Assembly: GCF_000151665.1 (NCBI RefSeq)
Contig: NW_013171816.1
Location: 1,684,204-1,748,203 of the forward strand
Source: Blastocystis hominis
Taxonomy: Eukaryota > Sar > Bigyra > Opalinata > Blastocystidae
Direction: 5' to 3'
Length of the DNA stretch: 64,000 nucleotides
Of the stretch, positions 33,776-42,928 are shown piece after piece; positions within the stretch are counted from its first letter, which is position 1; each line of letters opens with the position of its first letter. The position numbers and the translations under genes are program-made. The notes beneath the pieces are model-generated. The model saw only the letters and a list, made by a program, of their open reading frames with translations, had not been told where the DNA came from and did no database searches.

Positions 33776-34476
33776 GTCATAATCGTGCACTACCGGTGAG
33801 TGTGATTAACCACAATACAGTAATTCCGAAGAACAACGAACGATACCATGAAACGTTCAACACTGTGATAATGCCTCGTGACCTTGTGTACAAGATCACT
33901 TCGATTACGTGCAAGATCGATACGACGTCTCTATGGAACATTCGTGCAATGAATGTGGTGAAGGTTCAAATGCTGTCAGGGTATGAAATGGTCTACAACG
34001 TCGGTCCTGGCTACTATTCGATTACCGAGTTATGCCGTGCGATTGCCGATTCTATCCAGGTAGACGATGTGAACCGAGCATACCTGAACAGTGACGTGGC
34101 GACCGCTGTTGACCTTAGTGGCGCACCTGATTACACGAGCATCCTCAAGTTGGACAGTGTGGTAAGTGCTTCCACGGTTGCCACGGAACCATACGACATC
34201 ACGAATGGCATGAGTGTGATCCGAGTGTACAGTAGTATCAATGCTCAAACATTCGGTCTGAAGAGTCCGTTGATCGATAACCTGATTCATGTATCGATGG
34301 GACTGAACAACATGATCACCTGGGACAACCTATCGATCGATGTGATTGAACAATCGAACTTGGACTACATTGATTGGGTACTGACGGACGCGAATGACCG
34401 CCCGATCTCATTGAATTCGAATGTCTACATCTCATTCACGATTTCGTGCTATACCTCTTCAGTAAAGAATGGATGA
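33772..34476 (+). CDS. Minor structural-type protein of the element
   Basis: It is 234 residues long and overlaps its predecessor as ATGA. It carries the same module as the 1,020-residue protein: GPGYYSITELCRAIADSI, LSGAPDYTSILKLD, then MSVIRVYSSINAQTFG. It is therefore probably a single-module relative of that protein. Starts at TAAATG. Confidence 0.55.
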   Translation: MSHNRALPVSVINHNTVIPKNNERYHETFNTVIMPRDLVYKITSITCKIDTTSLWNIRAMNVVKVQMLSGYEMVYNVGPGYYSITELCRAIADSIQVDDVNRAYLNSDVATAVDLSGAPDYTSILKLDSVVSASTVATEPYDITNGMSVIRVYSSINAQTFGLKSPLIDNLIHVSMGLNNMITWDNLSIDVIEQSNLDYIDWVLTDANDRPISLNSNVYISFTISCYTSSVKNG

Positions 34477-36757
34477 ATACGTTGCTACAATTCCGATCAT
34501 TCGATACAAACCACACAAAGTGAAGTCGAGAAACATGATGGACAAAATGTTGAATCGATATTTCGATAAAGTCGTTGAAAGTGAATTCAATCAACAGCGA
34601 ATGAGGAGCGAACAATGGCGACAGAAGCGAACCTTGTTTGATTCGTACATGAATCTCTCACCTGCTGAACGTCGTCGTGTATCCGTCTCTGACATGCGTG
34701 GATATCAAATGCAGCGAATTGACGATGAGAATGTACTGTTGTACTCATTCGAGGACAATGTGGTCTACAATGCTAAAATTGATAGACAATTCAACAAGAT
34801 CGTTGTCCAGTCTGTGAATCACGAGTTGTCTGATATGGAGAAACGAGCTGTGTTTGATAATCCATTTGGATATGAGCCAGTATCACCCTATCGTATCATC
34901 TTCCCGACAGCACCGGCTGGCGAATTACAAATCGTGAATTTGCCTGGTGATCTTGGAGACAGCATCAACGAAATGAAGAATGCTGCTGATGCCATAACGG
35001 GTGCAGCTCAACAGATGGGAGAAAGCATCAACACATTTGCTCAACAGAGTGCAATAATTCATAATGATTTTGCTGGCTTGCGAGACGATGTGACAGAACA
35101 TATAGATCCAGATGCAAAAATGCTGAAGTATAATTCTAAGGGTACTATGGAAGAAGATGAATCTGTTAAAACATCACGTGTGCTTAAAGGTAGTAAGAAA
35201 TATAAAATATTGCAGAATCGAGGTTATGTAGAACGAGGAGACTGGATGGTCATCCCCGAAACACAACCTCTGAATGTGACGAATCAGATCGTACAACAGA
35301 TGGATGTGTCGTCCATTCTCGAGAAGTTGGATGAAGTGATTAGAGTGATGAAGAGTTTCGATATCCAGGTGAACCTTGTCAATATTTACAGAGTAGTCAC
35401 CCAAGTAGCAGAACGAATCAACTTCTTACAAGATGCGGAGAAGGGTTATCCCAAGATGTTGAACTTGTTGAAGGATGTCAATGCTAAATTGGATAATACG
35501 AACCAAGGAATCAAGTTGTTGAGTGTTCGATATGCTGATCTGTCAAAAAGCATTGCGATAGGAGACGACAAGTTGATCCAGAATGTTAGTAATTTGGTAA
35601 ATCAGCAGAAAGCGGTGATTGAAAATAGTAATCAGTATTTGCAACAAGTCGAAGCTCGTCTGCAAGGTATTGAAAACAAACCCGATCCTCCTGCAATTGC
35701 TGATATCGTAGCAATGATTCCAAGACAAAGTGAAATGCGAATCGATGGATTGTTGGAGTTCCTGAAGAATCAGTACAATGATTTCTTGAAACAGTGGCTT
35801 GAGCGAAATAGCTTCATTCAGCAATTCGTATCTGCTGAGTTGGGAAAAGCATATGAAGCAATCAACAAACGGTTGGTTGAATCATTCAATCATTTCACAC
35901 CTTTGCTTCAAAACGTGTCAAATGAATTGCAGGCTTCGAACCAGAATCTGGTAGCTCTTGGTAATGCGGTTGAAAATGAGGGAAAGGCGACTAGGCAGCA
36001 ATTGTCGGATGAGGGAAAGGCGACTAGGCAGCAATTATTGGATGGAACGAATGCTCTGGGTAAAGAAATAGAAACTACGAATAAACATTTGCTAGCTCTT
36101 GAAAACGGGCAGACTCAAACTGGTAACTTGCTGACAGATGTTGCTAATGGACAGACTCAACTTGGTAACATGTTGACAAATGGTTTTTATAATAATCAGA
36201 TGGTCCAGCAACAAATAATGGATCAGAATATGCAAATGAATGACAGGATGAATCAGGCTTATAGACAGATCATGAATCAACCACAAATTCAAGCTGTGAT
36301 CTATTTGGGTGATCGTCAACCTGAGGTTGTAAATACTCAAGGATTCACACCTCAAGCAATCGAACAAGTAAATCAAGTCACAGCCCTGATCGACGAAGGT
36401 AATAACGAAGATAATGCTACTGCTGATGCGATTGAAAAAGAAATGATTCGTAATGATTTCATTGCTTTCTCAAGTCTGCTTGCTCGCAATGCAAACAATC
36501 CTAATTTCACTCAATTTGCAAGTGATCTTGGATTCTCACGTCTATTCAAAGCCTATCGTGAGCGAAATGAAGACGAGTATTTGATGAATTTCTTCATACA
36601 GGTAGCTAATAGCAATAATTTAACTCCTGAATATTTAACCAATGTGAAGAACTACATCAGATTCCACATTGTTGCAACAGGAACTTACGAAGAATATCTA
36701 CAGCGAACATATAACACGATCCAGGATATGTTCAAAGCAGAAGGAGCTAGTCACTAG
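34469..36757 (+). CDS. Long coiled-coil element protein
   Basis: It is 762 residues long, and its start overlaps the end of the preceding gene by 8 bases. The first 150 residues are basic and globular. The middle and C-terminal parts are long heptad-like helices rich in Q, N and L (for example around VSNLVNQQKAVIENSNQYLQ), with a short direct repeat NEGKATRQQLSDEGKATRQQ. No catalytic motif. Likely a virion or fibre-shaft structural protein from position and form (inference). Confidence 0.55.
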   Translation: MDEYVATIPIIRYKPHKVKSRNMMDKMLNRYFDKVVESEFNQQRMRSEQWRQKRTLFDSYMNLSPAERRRVSVSDMRGYQMQRIDDENVLLYSFEDNVVYNAKIDRQFNKIVVQSVNHELSDMEKRAVFDNPFGYEPVSPYRIIFPTAPAGELQIVNLPGDLGDSINEMKNAADAITGAAQQMGESINTFAQQSAIIHNDFAGLRDDVTEHIDPDAKMLKYNSKGTMEEDESVKTSRVLKGSKKYKILQNRGYVERGDWMVIPETQPLNVTNQIVQQMDVSSILEKLDEVIRVMKSFDIQVNLVNIYRVVTQVAERINFLQDAEKGYPKMLNLLKDVNAKLDNTNQGIKLLSVRYADLSKSIAIGDDKLIQNVSNLVNQQKAVIENSNQYLQQVEARLQGIENKPDPPAIADIVAMIPRQSEMRIDGLLEFLKNQYNDFLKQWLERNSFIQQFVSAELGKAYEAINKRLVESFNHFTPLLQNVSNELQASNQNLVALGNAVENEGKATRQQLSDEGKATRQQLLDGTNALGKEIETTNKHLLALENGQTQTGNLLTDVANGQTQLGNMLTNGFYNNQMVQQQIMDQNMQMNDRMNQAYRQIMNQPQIQAVIYLGDRQPEVVNTQGFTPQAIEQVNQVTALIDEGNNEDNATADAIEKEMIRNDFIAFSSLLARNANNPNFTQFASDLGFSRLFKAYRERNEDEYLMNFFIQVANSNNLTPEYLTNVKNYIRFHIVATGTYEEYLQRTYNTIQDMFKAEGASH

Positions 36758-36799
36758 AGGGAATGTAGGGGTTGTCTTCGACAAAGGGGAGACAATGTA

Positions 36800-36957
36800 G
36801 GGAACAACGAAGTTGCTCCCGGGAGAGGCATAGCCTCCCCATATTTCTTTTCACTTTGAACGAGATAGGGGGCACTTCGTGTCCCCGGGGAAATCTACGA
36901 TTTCCCCATACATAGGGGCGATGTACATCGCCCCGGGAGGAAACTTCGTTTCCTCCC
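36800..36957. repeat. Three double hairpins after the coiled-coil gene
   Basis: Three abutting pairs of inverted repeats: 36800-36820/36821-36840, 36868-36886/36887-36907 and 36915-36934/36935-36957. Arms begin GGG(G) and end CCC(C); loops are GAA, ATA, TTC, TAC and TTC, one unit being fully palindromic. Three of the six have a bulge or mismatch, the rest are perfect. Each pair meets at a CCC(C)GGG(G) junction with no spacer. Confidence 0.9.
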
Positions 36958-36965
36958 TACAATAA

Positions 36966-38018
36966 ATGGCAATTCCATTCACTGTTGATATATCTGCTTT
37001 CTATGGCGAACCCGATTTCCGAGAACAGGATAGTGGAACGATCGTGGACCGACGCAAGACATTGAATCTTCACAAGGAACTCGAAGCACCAGTGCAATCA
37101 AAGAGAGGGAAGAAACGAGGAGCGACGAAGCGAACTTCGGCGAAAAGTGCTGGAGCTATTGCTTTCAATGGGGCGACCAAGGACACCGGTGGAGCTATTG
37201 CTTTTAACGACGTTAACTCAGGAGGAGGTGCGACAGGGGGAAGCACAGCTTCCCCCTCGGCGGAACGAAGTTCCGCCGGTGCATGTAAACCTGGTGGCGC
37301 ACTGGCATTCAATGAAGCGCAATTGATGAACGAGCTGACTGGTCTCAAGAAGGGCGGAGCACTTGGTACTCTCGCTGCCACGGTCATCCCAGCGCTCATT
37401 CAGATGGCTCCACAGATCATCTCGAGTCTCAAAAGTTTGATTAGTGGTAAGGAGGGAGGTGCACTCAAATTCGGAGGAGCTTCTGCTGTGTTCCTCAATG
37501 GAATCAACCCTGGCGATTACGACGACGTGTTGAAGACCATGAAAGCCATCGAACGACAAAGTAAAAACATTGAAGTCCGAGGTGGAGCCTTGTACGCAGG
37601 TTCAAGTCGTGTTGGCACGTTCTTCAAGAATGCTTGGAACAAGATCAAAGGTTGGTACGACAACAATGCCGAGAAGTTGAAACCCATCACCGATATCCTG
37701 GTAAATGCTGGCACGAATGCTGCGAATAACGCGATCAACAAGGGATTGAACTATGTATCCCAGAAGACAGGATCGGACACCGTGAAGCAGCTTGCGAATG
37801 TAGTGGGTGATATGGCCAAAGATACTGTGAAGGATGTGGCCAACCAGATTCAGGGCAAAGATGCAAAGGCATCTGGTGCTGGTTACGATATTTCTGACCT
37901 GGACAACGAGACACGAGCAATTGAAGTCCAGACGAAAAAAAAGAATCGAATCCTCACAGCCCTTCCACAGAACGAGAACAAGATGCACGAGTCAGTGATT
38001 CGAAGAAGAGTGTACTGA
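36966..38018 (+). CDS. pVI-like precursor with repeated GGA cleavage-type sites
   Basis: Three hundred and fifty residues, starting at TAAATG. It contains an amphipathic/hydrophobic helix (LAATVIPALIQMAPQIISSL, about residues 136-155) and a basic N-terminal part (about 45-60). GGA sites recur at about residues 75, 110, 130, 164, 170 and 206, several as GGA(I/L)AFN or GGAL. Adenain-type proteases cut after GG or GXG, and adenovirus pVI/pX-like precursors combine these features, so this is probably the membrane-active or core precursor processed by the protease encoded next (inference). Residues about 91-105 are encoded by a double hairpin. Confidence 0.55.
   Translation: MAIPFTVDISAFYGEPDFREQDSGTIVDRRKTLNLHKELEAPVQSKRGKKRGATKRTSAKSAGAIAFNGATKDTGGAIAFNDVNSGGGATGGSTASPSAERSSAGACKPGGALAFNEAQLMNELTGLKKGGALGTLAATVIPALIQMAPQIISSLKSLISGKEGGALKFGGASAVFLNGINPGDYDDVLKTMKAIERQSKNIEVRGGALYAGSSRVGTFFKNAWNKIKGWYDNNAEKLKPITDILVNAGTNAANNAINKGLNYVSQKTGSDTVKQLANVVGDMAKDTVKDVANQIQGKDAKASGAGYDISDLDNETRAIEVQTKKKNRILTALPQNENKMHESVIRRRVY
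37236..37278. repeat. Double hairpin inside the pVI-like gene
   Basis: Two 21-bp perfect inverted repeats, 37236-37256 (loop ACA) and 37258-37278 (loop GAA), one base apart. The reading frame continues through both. The second one recurs, base for base over 19 bp, at 38050-38068. Confidence 0.9.
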
Positions 38019-38104
38019 GGGGCAGCGTCGCTGCCCCGGGAGGAAGCATGGCGGAACGAAGTTCCGCCGGGGCGACAAAGTCGCCCCAAAGCTCTGCTTC
38101 CTCC
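38019..38104. repeat. Nested double hairpins at the protease start
   Basis: Hairpin 38019-38037 (loop GTC) abuts a second hairpin whose arms are 38039-38047 and 38096-38104. The loop of that second hairpin holds another complete pair, 38050-38068 (loop GAA) and 38069-38087 (loop AAA). This reads as one double hairpin inserted into another. Confidence 0.9.
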
Positions 38105-38524
38105 GTACTAAGTAAGCTCTACAAGCATGGATACATGAATGTGGATGCTGAACCAATGACTTTCGATGAAGTTCGAAAACTGGCCAAGCAACTCGAGATA
38201 CCCGATTTTGATGTGATGGAATTGGACAAGTACAAGTCCTTGGCAAAGAAGTACAAAGAACCGGCGAATTGCATCATCTGGATACCATTCGAGGATAATA
38301 GTAAGCTCGGCCACTTTGTTTCTTGCTTCCGTGAAGACGATGGCACACTGAACTACCAGGACAGCTTTGGCGAGATGAATGACTTCCCGTTGACAGGTAC
38401 GAACCGTGTATTCCGTGTGAACAAAGTGAAATACCAGTCGATCTTTGCCAACAACTGTGGCTACTTGGCACTCCTTCACTTGTACACGCATGACGCTGTT
38501 GACCCGGCGATCCAGAGGTTGTGA
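38048..38524 (+). CDS. Adenain-type cysteine protease
   Basis: Maturation protease of the C5/Ulp1 clan. The catalytic His lies in KLGHFVSCFRED, the acidic residue probably in NYQDSFGEMND, and the Cys in FANNCGYLALLHLY, in the expected H-D/N-C order. The ATG at 38048 is used provisionally: the first 15 or so residues are encoded by hairpin DNA, and the family-like part starts at about YKHGYMNVDAEP. Its likely substrate is the pVI-like precursor just upstream. Confidence 0.75.
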   Translation: MAERSSAGATKSPQSSASSVLSKLYKHGYMNVDAEPMTFDEVRKLAKQLEIPDFDVMELDKYKSLAKKYKEPANCIIWIPFEDNSKLGHFVSCFREDDGTLNYQDSFGEMNDFPLTGTNRVFRVNKVKYQSIFANNCGYLALLHLYTHDAVDPAIQRL

Positions 38525-38568
38525 GGGGATTACTACTTAAAGAATTCAATACATAAATACAAATATAA

Positions 38569-39492
38569 ATGAAATTCGAAGAGATTGAGTTCTATGATTA
38601 CAAGATCCGCATGTGCGTTGACAATGGTATTCGAATGTACCTTGTCTCTGATCTGCTTCGTCAGTACAACGAGAAGCACGGAACGAACAAGCTATTCAAG
38701 AATTACCTACAAAACAAGCAGACCCAAGAACTGATCGAACATATGGCAAAAAGCGTAGGCTGGAATTCCAGCCTACGGTCTGAAGGTGGTCAAGAGGGAC
38801 AAAACAGTGAAAAGACTGGTCGTGAGAATTCTCCCGTCCAGGCAAATGGCTCCCAAAACGACAAGTTTGACATTTGCGACGTGATTCAATACATCACGAC
38901 ATCATCGTCTGTCGGTACAAACAAGGGTTACATCATCTGCGAGGAGTTGCTTCATGCTTGCCTCATGTGGGCAGATCCTGCATTTGCCTGCGATGTGCTT
39001 AGATTCCTAACACGTCTTCGACAGGAGGACAATGACTACCTTCGAAAGGTGAACGAAGAGCTGAATCAAGAAAACAAGGAATTGAAGAACCGACATGTGC
39101 CTGCAGAGATACCTGATGCGGACACGACATCGGAATGGTACTTCTATTTGACTTATTATCCTAGCAATGAGAATATCGAGATCAGAGCTAATTTCTGTCA
39201 AAAGGACAGATGGAATATTGTACAACGACAAATCGTAAAGAACAATGGATGCCTGTTCTACTGCATCAAGGACATTCCGAATGGTTGGACATTCAAACGA
39301 TGGATGAAGGAACCAATACGCAAGATCTGTGAAAAGTACGGTGGTAGCAAGCTACCACAATGCAAATTCTCGGTACCAGAACCTGTTTGGAATCTCAAGC
39401 AGAAAGAGATATTGTGTAGCATACGTTTGCAGGCAAAGCAAGCTCGTATCGACCTTGGCTGGAGAACTGACTTGGATGACCTGAACAGCTAA
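38569..39492 (+). CDS. KilA-N/Bro-type DNA-binding protein
   Basis: Three hundred and seven residues from TAAATG. The N-terminal region (RMYLVSDLLRQYNEKHG, then NYLQNKQTQELIEHMA, later CEELLHACLMWADPAFACDV) follows the KilA-N pattern known from large DNA viruses, phages and some Polintons. A coiled coil follows (about residues 150-170), then an unrecognised C-terminal domain. Role likely regulatory. A 24-bp perfect palindrome lies in the coding region at 38754-38777. Confidence 0.65.
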   Translation: MKFEEIEFYDYKIRMCVDNGIRMYLVSDLLRQYNEKHGTNKLFKNYLQNKQTQELIEHMAKSVGWNSSLRSEGGQEGQNSEKTGRENSPVQANGSQNDKFDICDVIQYITTSSSVGTNKGYIICEELLHACLMWADPAFACDVLRFLTRLRQEDNDYLRKVNEELNQENKELKNRHVPAEIPDADTTSEWYFYLTYYPSNENIEIRANFCQKDRWNIVQRQIVKNNGCLFYCIKDIPNGWTFKRWMKEPIRKICEKYGGSKLPQCKFSVPEPVWNLKQKEILCSIRLQAKQARIDLGWRTDLDDLNS

Positions 39493-39535
39493 CCAAAGTA
39501 AAGAGAGTGGTCTATTTTCACTTTGGTCATCACAG

Positions 39536-40909
39536 TTAAGCCAAGTCGTACTTGGAACGTAAGCCACGCTTGCCCTTTCTAGCTGTGGAGCTTGGCGGAC
39601 TGGCATGGGGCGGCTTCGTCACACCGGCGGGATAATATCCCGCCACGCCATCTCTCGGTTTCTGTACGAACTGGAATTCCTTCGTGTTGATGGATTTGCT
39701 GTAGTCCTGTGGTTTGATTTCAACGGCTTCTTTGATGTCCAAGAGATTGTACGTGCGTCCTTTATTCACTTTGGTCTTCTTATTGTCGGAAGTGCGTCCT
39801 AGTTCCTCTTCGAGTTGCTGCACTTGTCGTTGCTTCTCTTCCACTTCTTTGCGTTTTCGTTCATCACTCAATGCCTTCGGTAACTTCGATCGCATCTTGT
39901 TGATCGCTTGTTGTTTGCTACTCAGTTCGTATGGGACGTACTCGACTAGCATGTCATCGTCCAGGTAGTACCATCGTGTGTGCATGCCCATCTGGATATC
40001 ATGAAGTACCTCAGACAGATTGGACGGCGGAGGTATCTTCATTTTGCGCCATAAATCCTCACGTCCAAGGATGTCATAGTACAAGAAGATCCGAGTGGCA
40101 TTATCGATGATCTTGTTGCTCAACTTGGTGAATCCTTGGAAGGCAATGAAGCAACTGGTCTTTCGATGTCGACTCATGCAAGCCATGGTGTCCATGAAGT
40201 TCACTACCCAGTGATCGTTCGGCTTCGTGTACAAGTCGTCGAAGATGTAGATGGACGGATATGTGGTGTCGTTGTAGATTGCCACACTTGATCCGTCCTC
40301 ATTCAATTGTTTGTACGCGACGTCCTCGCTATCCGTGAACGGGGGAATCTCCGATCCCCCTCCGTCAGTGTTGATCCATTGTGTCTTGATGCCTGCTTTG
40401 TTGGCGACATGTTTGAGCACTTGTGGACACTTGTTTTCATAGCTTGCCTTTCCCATGAAGAAACAGATCTTGTCGAACGAGTGAGGTATCTCGTAGCACA
40501 ACTGATTGATGAGGAACGACTTGCCCGACTTGGAAGGAGCAATGATGAGCGTGAATTGATTGAGGAATGTGTCCTGACAATCAAGTTCCCAATCGAACTT
40601 CATAATGCCCATGCTTTCCTTGTTCTGTCGAAGATCCTGCAATTGCTCGTCAATGGTCTGCTCTGGTTGGATGTAGTCGGCTAGTTCTCGCAGTATTTTT
40701 GCATATTGCTTGCTCTTCTCTTCATCAGTTTCATTCTCCATCCGTTGTTTGATGGTATCCTGCATTACTTCGGCTTGATTGAGCGTATTTTCTGTTCTTC
40801 TTGTCAATCGTTTGTTATTATATGGACATCGATGGTTAAATCGTCTTATTCGATTCTTGATAGCGAGCAATGTTGTATCAATGTTGGGGATGTACGGGGA
40901 ATCTTCCAT
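39536..40909 (-). CDS. Genome-packaging ATPase (FtsK/HerA type)
   Basis: Four hundred and fifty-seven residues, starting at TAAATG on the minus strand. Walker A is IIAPSKSGKSFLIN and Walker B is YPSIYIFDDLYT; a downstream HRKTSCFIAFQG fits the sensor strand. This is the A32-like packaging ATPase of Polintons and related viruses. The C-terminal 100 residues are charged and low in complexity. Two lone short inverted repeats lie in its coding DNA (39626-39644 and 40341-40360). Confidence 0.85.
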   Translation of the reverse strand: MEDSPYIPNIDTTLLAIKNRIRRFNHRCPYNNKRLTRRTENTLNQAEVMQDTIKQRMENETDEEKSKQYAKILRELADYIQPEQTIDEQLQDLRQNKESMGIMKFDWELDCQDTFLNQFTLIIAPSKSGKSFLINQLCYEIPHSFDKICFFMGKASYENKCPQVLKHVANKAGIKTQWINTDGGGSEIPPFTDSEDVAYKQLNEDGSSVAIYNDTTYPSIYIFDDLYTKPNDHWVVNFMDTMACMSRHRKTSCFIAFQGFTKLSNKIIDNATRIFLYYDILGREDLWRKMKIPPPSNLSEVLHDIQMGMHTRWYYLDDDMLVEYVPYELSSKQQAINKMRSKLPKALSDERKRKEVEEKQRQVQQLEEELGRTSDNKKTKVNKGRTYNLLDIKEAVEIKPQDYSKSINTKEFQFVQKPRDGVAGYYPAGVTKPPHASPPSSTARKGKRGLRSKYDLA

Positions 40910-40971
40910 TTATTCATGACAACCACGATAGCCAAAGTGAAAAAGGTAGTCACAGCAACCACGGTAGCCAT

Positions 40972-41517
40972 TTACAGGAAATCGCAATCGAAGACACTAT
41001 TCTTATCCTTGATCTTGATTTGCGTTGCTGTGAGAGTTGTGTACGAGAACTCGGTGATATTGCCGTCCTTGTCTTCCTTCATGAACTCCTTGCTCTCTCC
41101 GGTCACCACAAGATCGATCGTTGCATCCTTGTATTCGCGAAGATCGGCACAGGGCACATTTCGCAGGTCAATCTTAATGGGTTTCTTGTCGTTATTCACG
41201 ATCTTCGTGTTCGGACTCAATTTCACTTTGAACTGGATCTCGCCATCGTATTCGCTGTATGGGTGATTCTCTTTCTTCGTCTCAACGAGGATTCTTTTGA
41301 ACTCTTCCGATTGCTCATTGGGCAGTGTGATGGAGAAAGTGTTGAACAGTTTCTTCTTGTCTGTTTCGAACTTCGAGTTGTCACCCACGAAAACAATGGT
41401 AGCATCGGTGATCTTGCAGACATACTTAGCCGATTCGCCATCTCTCTTGAATCCAGTCGAGGTGAGAGAAATGTTAGAAGTGTTGAAAAGATCGAAAACC
41501 TGAATCTTGTTGCTCAT
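40972..41517 (-). CDS. Element protein, possible ssDNA-binding fold
   Basis: One hundred and eighty-one residues, beta-rich and acidic at the end (SVFDCDFL). The strand pattern and acidic C-terminus recall phage T7 gp2.5-like single-stranded-DNA-binding proteins, which would suit protein-primed replication. This is a guess from form; no diagnostic motif. Confidence 0.45.
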   Translation of the reverse strand: MSNKIQVFDLFNTSNISLTSTGFKRDGESAKYVCKITDATIVFVGDNSKFETDKKKLFNTFSITLPNEQSEEFKRILVETKKENHPYSEYDGEIQFKVKLSPNTKIVNNDKKPIKIDLRNVPCADLREYKDATIDLVVTGESKEFMKEDKDGNITEFSYTTLTATQIKIKDKNSVFDCDFL

Positions 41518-41564
41518 ATCTATTTATATTTATGTTTTGAAATCTTTAAGAGCGTTTTACGCGT

Positions 41565-41602
41565 GGGGAAGCTACGCTTCCCCGGGGAGCCTGCGGCTCC
41601 CC
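41565..41602. repeat. Double hairpin at the capsid gene 3' end
   Basis: Two perfect 19-bp inverted repeats, 41565-41583 (loop TAC) and 41584-41602 (loop TGC), abut with no spacer. The pair ends one base before the stop codon of the minus-strand capsid gene. Confidence 0.95.
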
Positions 41603-42892
41603 TTACGCTCCCACCGTGTTGGCACGGATCATGATGAGGTGCATCTGGGTCGTCGCTGCAACATCCTCTTCCAACTCGATTTCAAATTGGATCTGATTCG
41701 ATGCTCGCATCGGGAACCACTCGGCTAACGGGAAGGCAAAGATTCGGAACTGATTCAACCACGTCTTGTACGTCAACAGCGTGTCGTACTCGTCGGAACG
41801 ACTATTGCAAAGATAGTCCATCCATTCGAAGAACGTGTGATCAATTCCATCAGGTGTGTTCGTGTTGTCCACATTGATGATACGCTTCTGTTCACCAGCG
41901 ATGTTCAATGAGATACGCTTGAATCGAATATCCTTGAGAGTCGAGAAATCGCCATTGTCGTCCGTGAACATCATGAACATCATCTTGACGGGGAAGTTGA
42001 CTAGCACACGATCATCGATGAAGTTTTGGCCAGTAGGAATACGGAATGTCTTGGTCATGATCTGATTCTTCACCAACTGAGTGTCCTCAGGATCGAAGGT
42101 CGAATCATCGCTCGTCTTGTAACTGTGATACCAAAGCGTGCACGTGTCGAAGTACACACCGGTGAAAGCCGTGGCTGATGGAACAGCGTCCGGACTTGTA
42201 GCGGTATTGATTTTGCCAGCATCGATGTAGAAGTATGCATCGTCGTTCGTGGGATAGATCTGAGCATCCATCTGCGTGAGATTGATGAATCGTTCCTGAG
42301 AACAACCTTCGAAGATGTCTGCAAAGTTCACATTGATCGTCGTGTACGCCGTGGTCGATCCAGGTGGCTGCACGAACTTGAGCATGTTGTAGAATAACTT
42401 CCCGCCATAAGGTCGACCCAGGATGGCCGCAGTTCGTGCGGTTTTATCGGTTGTATCGTAGTCACGGTCATCGTAGTAGATGTAGGACAGTTCCTTCAAT
42501 CCTTCATTCACCACATTGTTGTGCTTGTTGTCCGTGAGCGCATTCAAGAGTGACCGGATCTGACCGATGTTTTCATTGTCTGCACTCAGAGGCAAGGACG
42601 CCAAGTTCTCACCATTCCAATAGGTGTATGTGACCTTCGTGTTGTTTACAATGCCCGACATGTTCTTCTTCACCGGAACATAGATATCCTTCGACGAACT
42701 GCCTGCATTATTTGCCAACCCGGTGATCTTGAGCTTGAAAGTCATTCGAGACTTGTAGAGATTGAAGTACACGTCATCACCGGATGGAGCGATCGTCCAA
42801 TTGATCACATCGGTCGACTTGATGTTATTGGACTGATTGCTGAACACAATCTGCGATTCGTAGTTATGCACAGGAGGAATTGTAGTAGCCAT
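41603..42892 (-). CDS. Probable major capsid protein
   Basis: Four hundred and twenty-nine residues from TAAATG on the minus strand. The overall form fits the double-jelly-roll capsid proteins of Polinton-like viruses: an early strand segment DDVYFNLYKSRMTFKLKITG, long beta-rich blocks, and an end FPMRASNQIQFEIELEED. It lies next to the packaging ATPase, as in other Polintons. It is shorter than many family members, and no single motif is decisive. Confidence 0.6.
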   Translation of the reverse strand: MATTIPPVHNYESQIVFSNQSNNIKSTDVINWTIAPSGDDVYFNLYKSRMTFKLKITGLANNAGSSSKDIYVPVKKNMSGIVNNTKVTYTYWNGENLASLPLSADNENIGQIRSLLNALTDNKHNNVVNEGLKELSYIYYDDRDYDTTDKTARTAAILGRPYGGKLFYNMLKFVQPPGSTTAYTTINVNFADIFEGCSQERFINLTQMDAQIYPTNDDAYFYIDAGKINTATSPDAVPSATAFTGVYFDTCTLWYHSYKTSDDSTFDPEDTQLVKNQIMTKTFRIPTGQNFIDDRVLVNFPVKMMFMMFTDDNGDFSTLKDIRFKRISLNIAGEQKRIINVDNTNTPDGIDHTFFEWMDYLCNSRSDEYDTLLTYKTWLNQFRIFAFPLAEWFPMRASNQIQFEIELEEDVAATTQMHLIMIRANTVGA

Positions 42893-42928
42893 TTATTGTA
42901 GGGTAAAATTTTCTCTCTGCCATAGTAA

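Noticed and set aside
38754-38777. 24-bp perfect palindrome in the KilA-N gene as another family hairpin
   Set aside because: It is a lone full palindrome without a 3-nt loop, GGGG/CCCC ends or a partner, so I kept it out of the double-hairpin family, as with the single repeats at 39626-39644 and 40341-40360.
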